In this document: piece after piece, positions 5,793 to 6,873 of the stretch
How the letters are laid out: every line of letters begins with the position of its first letter
How positions within the stretch are numbered: position 1 is the first letter of the stretch
Assembly (NCBI RefSeq): GCF_022771645.1
Contig: NZ_JALFCU010000032.1
Location: 1-6,873 of the forward strand
Length of the DNA stretch: 6,873 nt
Reading direction: 5' to 3'
DNA from: Selenomonas sp.
GTDB lineage: Bacteria > Bacillota > Negativicutes > Selenomonadales > Selenomonadaceae
Made by a program: the position numbers and the translations under genes
Notes under the pieces: model-generated
Seen by the model: the letters and a program-made list of their open reading frames with translations, nothing else
The model's database searches: none
Told to the model about the DNA's origin: nothing

Positions 5793-6602
5793 TTATTTTG
5801 ATAGAAAATCCGCAAGGCGGTCCTGCCCTGCGCATTTCTGTGCCACATAAGATTTCAGTTTCTGAAAGCCGATCGTGAGCTCGCGGCCATGCGGCAGCGC
5901 GTGGATGACGCGGTCGACGTAGCCGCGTTCCACAATCTTCCGCATCGTCCAGGCAAAATTGATGTCGTACACCCAGAGAAGCCGCACGACCTTGCGGTCG
6001 CCATGCGTCTTTATCGCATGGTAATCGGCTTGTCGACCTTCCACGAGTGCCGCCAAAAAGCTCTCGGAAACGCGCTGGCTGTTCAGCCCTTTGATGAACT
6101 GCGGCGCCTCGTCCGCATGGCTCTCGTCAAGGAACGGCGCGAGCACGCGATAGATGTCGAGTTTGTCCGCATCGCGCAGCATCTTTGCAAACAGCAGCGC
6201 GCGCCGGTCATCCGTGGGCTCGATGGTCTTCTTGTTATGATTCTTGATGGCAAACCGCACGAGCGCCTCGTCCTCCGGCGCGAGTTTTTTCATGAACGAC
6301 AGCTCATCGAGCACCGTGAGCGCGAGCGCTGCATGATCCTCGGACTGCGCGTCATTGAATGTCTTGTACATCGAATACTGGCGGAACCGCCCGACGTCAT
6401 GGAACAGCCCCATGATCTCCGCAAGCGCCGTATCGTGCTCCGTCATGCCGAGCTCATGCGCGAGCGCGACCATGTTCGCCGTCACGTAGCCTGTGTGCGT
6501 CTCCTTGATGCGGATGCCCTGCATGACTTCCTCGTCCGCCGTGTAAAACGACTTCATATAAGCCGTCATCCAGACGTGCATCTCCCGCAACAATGCTTTC
6601 AA
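5793..6602 (-). CDS. HD-domain protein, probable metal-dependent phosphohydrolase
   Basis: The 269-residue protein carries an HD-superfamily metal site: H36 (KETHTGYV), H68-D69 (MGLFHDVGRFRQ), H90 (SEDHAALA), H122 (AIKNHNK) and D144/D146 (MLRDADKLDIYR). Such proteins hydrolyse phosphate esters such as nucleotides, and the extra histidines suggest a two-metal centre. Residues after about 155 form an all-helical C-terminal region that ends without a second known domain. There is no membrane segment and no GGDEF or HD-GYP signature, so the substrate is unknown. I place the start at the TTG (6602): AAGGAG (6617-6612) sits 9 nt before it, while the first ATG (residue 8) has only a GGGAG that nearly touches it. 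The gene is first in the HD-glnS-orf101 cluster, behind a good promoter. Its TAA overlaps the glnS Shine-Dalgarno sequence, with a 13-nt gap. A role in nucleotide or stringent-response metabolism is possible but not shown. Confidence 0.88.
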   Translation of the reverse strand: MKALLREMHVWMTAYMKSFYTADEEVMQGIRIKETHTGYVTANMVALAHELGMTEHDTALAEIMGLFHDVGRFRQYSMYKTFNDAQSEDHAALALTVLDELSFMKKLAPEDEALVRFAIKNHNKKTIEPTDDRRALLFAKMLRDADKLDIYRVLAPFLDESHADEAPQFIKGLNSQRVSESFLAALVEGRQADYHAIKTHGDRKVVRLLWVYDINFAWTMRKIVERGYVDRVIHALPHGRELTIGFQKLKSYVAQKCAGQDRLADFLSK

Positions 6603-6611
6603 AAAGCGTCG

Positions 6612-6617
6612 CTCCTT
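6612..6617 (-). promoter_or_regulatory. Ribosome binding site deciding the TTG start of the HD gene
   Basis: The minus strand reads AAGGAG within AAAAAGGAGCG, 9 nt before the TTG at 6602. No ATG or GTG start in frame has an equally good site, so this element supports a TTG start for the first gene of the operon. Confidence 0.65.
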
Positions 6618-6621
6618 TTTA

Positions 6622-6648
6622 GGAAAGCAACAAACGCCGCCGCTTTCC
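6622..6648 (-). promoter_or_regulatory. Inverted repeat in the leader of the HD-glnS operon
   Basis: GGAAAGC (6648-6642 on the minus strand) pairs with GCTTTCC (6628-6622) around a 13-nt loop, GGCGGCGTTTGTT. It lies between the predicted transcription start (near 6660) and the ribosome binding site (6617-6612), 4 nt from the AAAAAGGAG run. No T-run follows the stem, so it is not a terminator. It may affect translation start or mRNA stability, or bind a protein, but no known riboswitch or T-box pattern is present. Confidence 0.4.
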
Positions 6649-6666
6649 AGAAAATCTACAGACGTT

Positions 6667-6695
6667 ATTATACTACTTTGCGTTTGTCCCGTCTA
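6667..6695 (-). promoter_or_regulatory. Promoter of the HD-glnS-orf101 operon (sigma-A/70 type)
   Basis: On the minus strand the -10 element is a perfect TATAAT (6672-6667). The -35 element is TAGACG (6695-6690), a 4/6 match to TTGACA, with the optimal 17-nt spacing (6689-6673). Predicted initiation near 6660 gives a leader of about 57 nt before the TTG start of the HD gene. It lies downstream of the terminator at 6727-6780, so the operon appears to have its own transcription start. Confidence 0.75.
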
Positions 6696-6726
6696 GATTC
6701 GCTCGCTTCCTCCATGATGAAGCAAT

Positions 6727-6780
6727 AAAAAAAGGGGCTGTCGCACGAAAGCATTTTCGTGCGGATAGCCCCGTTTTCTT
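6727..6780 (-). terminator. Strong intrinsic terminator upstream of the HD-glnS operon
   Basis: GGGGCT (6734-6739) pairs with AGCCCC (6767-6772), and CGCACGAAA (6742-6750) pairs perfectly with TTTCGTGCG (6755-6763) around a GCAT loop. Two further pairs and one bulged base lie between the two stems. On the minus strand the stem is followed by TTTTTTT (6733-6727), a classic Rho-independent terminator. The plus strand also has GTTTTCTTT after the stem, so it may work both ways. It probably ends a minus-strand transcript that enters from beyond the window. Confidence 0.88.
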
Positions 6781-6843
6781 TGACCTCAATCACGGTCATC
6801 TGACACTGGCGATAATCATGGCATAAAAAACAGTACAAGAAAC

Positions 6844-6870
6844 AGGCGGTCACCGATCGCCTCGTTTTTT
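6844..6870. terminator. Possible second terminator at the window edge
   Basis: AGGCGGTC (6844-6851) pairs with GATCGCCT (6855-6862), with one G-T wobble, around an ACC loop. On the plus strand CGTTTTTT follows. On the minus strand the stem is followed by GTTTCTTG, and the flanking A-tract can extend pairing. Orientation is ambiguous. As every gene here is on the minus strand, it may be the first stop of an upstream gene, backed up by 6727-6780. Nothing codes convincingly between the two hairpins (6781-6843). Confidence 0.4.
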
Positions 6871-6873
6871 GCA

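Noticed and set aside
5780..5848. A 23-residue N-terminal extension of GlnRS starting at 5848.
   Set aside because: It overlaps the end of the HD gene and has no homology-like character. The strong GGGGAG site and the typical GlnRS N-terminus both point to 5779.
3830..5878. A 682-codon plus-strand open frame antisense to glnS and orf101.
   Set aside because: It has the same shadow pattern, with an Arg/Ala/Val/His-rich translation and no recognisable domain, opposite an unambiguous GlnRS.
6603..6720. A T-box leader controlling glnS.
   Set aside because: The leader is too short (about 57 nt). It has no T-box core sequence and no specifier or antiterminator fold, and glnS is not the first gene.
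5889..6728. A 279-codon plus-strand open frame antisense to the HD gene.
   Set aside because: It mirrors the HD protein gene, whose metal-binding motifs are clear. The antisense product is His/Arg-rich with no domain.
6668..6853. A 61-codon minus-strand open frame at the right edge.
   Set aside because: It reads straight through the strong terminator hairpin at 6727-6780 and over the promoter region, and has no Shine-Dalgarno sequence before its ATG.

Overview
The window looks like a chromosomal core segment from a GC-rich member of the Negativicutes, probably Selenomonadaceae (Selenomonas or Mitsuokella type). The basis is the style of the RecA and GlnRS sequences, strong AGGAGG-like ribosome binding sites, a high-GC coding bias and Gram-positive-style intrinsic terminators. 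The genus is an inference from recognition, not from a search. All six confident genes lie on the minus strand, so transcription runs from high to low coordinates.

Reading with transcription: positions 6603-6873 hold no gene. They carry a strong hairpin terminator (6727-6780) closing something outside the window, a second hairpin at the edge (6844-6870), a good sigma-A-type promoter (perfect TATAAT at 6667-6672) and a leader inverted repeat. Next comes a tight cluster: an HD-domain phosphohydrolase-like protein (5793-6602, TTG start), glutaminyl-tRNA synthetase glnS (4124-5779) and an uncharacterised 101-residue charged protein (3805-4110, GTG start). Both junctions have a 13-nt gap in which the upstream stop codon forms part of the downstream Shine-Dalgarno sequence, so translation is probably coupled. 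An ArsB/NhaD-type membrane transporter (2466-3746) follows after 58 nt with no visible terminator, and a hairpin terminator closes this unit at 2423-2452.

The second unit is recA (1317-2396) and recX (860-1330), overlapping by 14 nt and closed by a terminator at 808-849. It pairs the recombinase with its modulator. Only 69 nt separate recA from the transporter stop; they contain the terminator and no recognisable promoter or GAAC-N4-GTTC SOS box, so how recA is expressed is an open question. The last gene (166-726) encodes an unrecognised 186-residue protein with an N-terminal coiled coil, apparently with its own promoter and terminator. Positions 1-165 are AT-rich (about 37% GC by my count) and full of hairpins.

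I see no mobile element, CRISPR array, RNA gene or obvious defence system. The most interesting items are the two uncharacterised proteins, the coupled HD-glnS-orf101 arrangement and the recA upstream region. None of them amounts to demonstrated novel biology.
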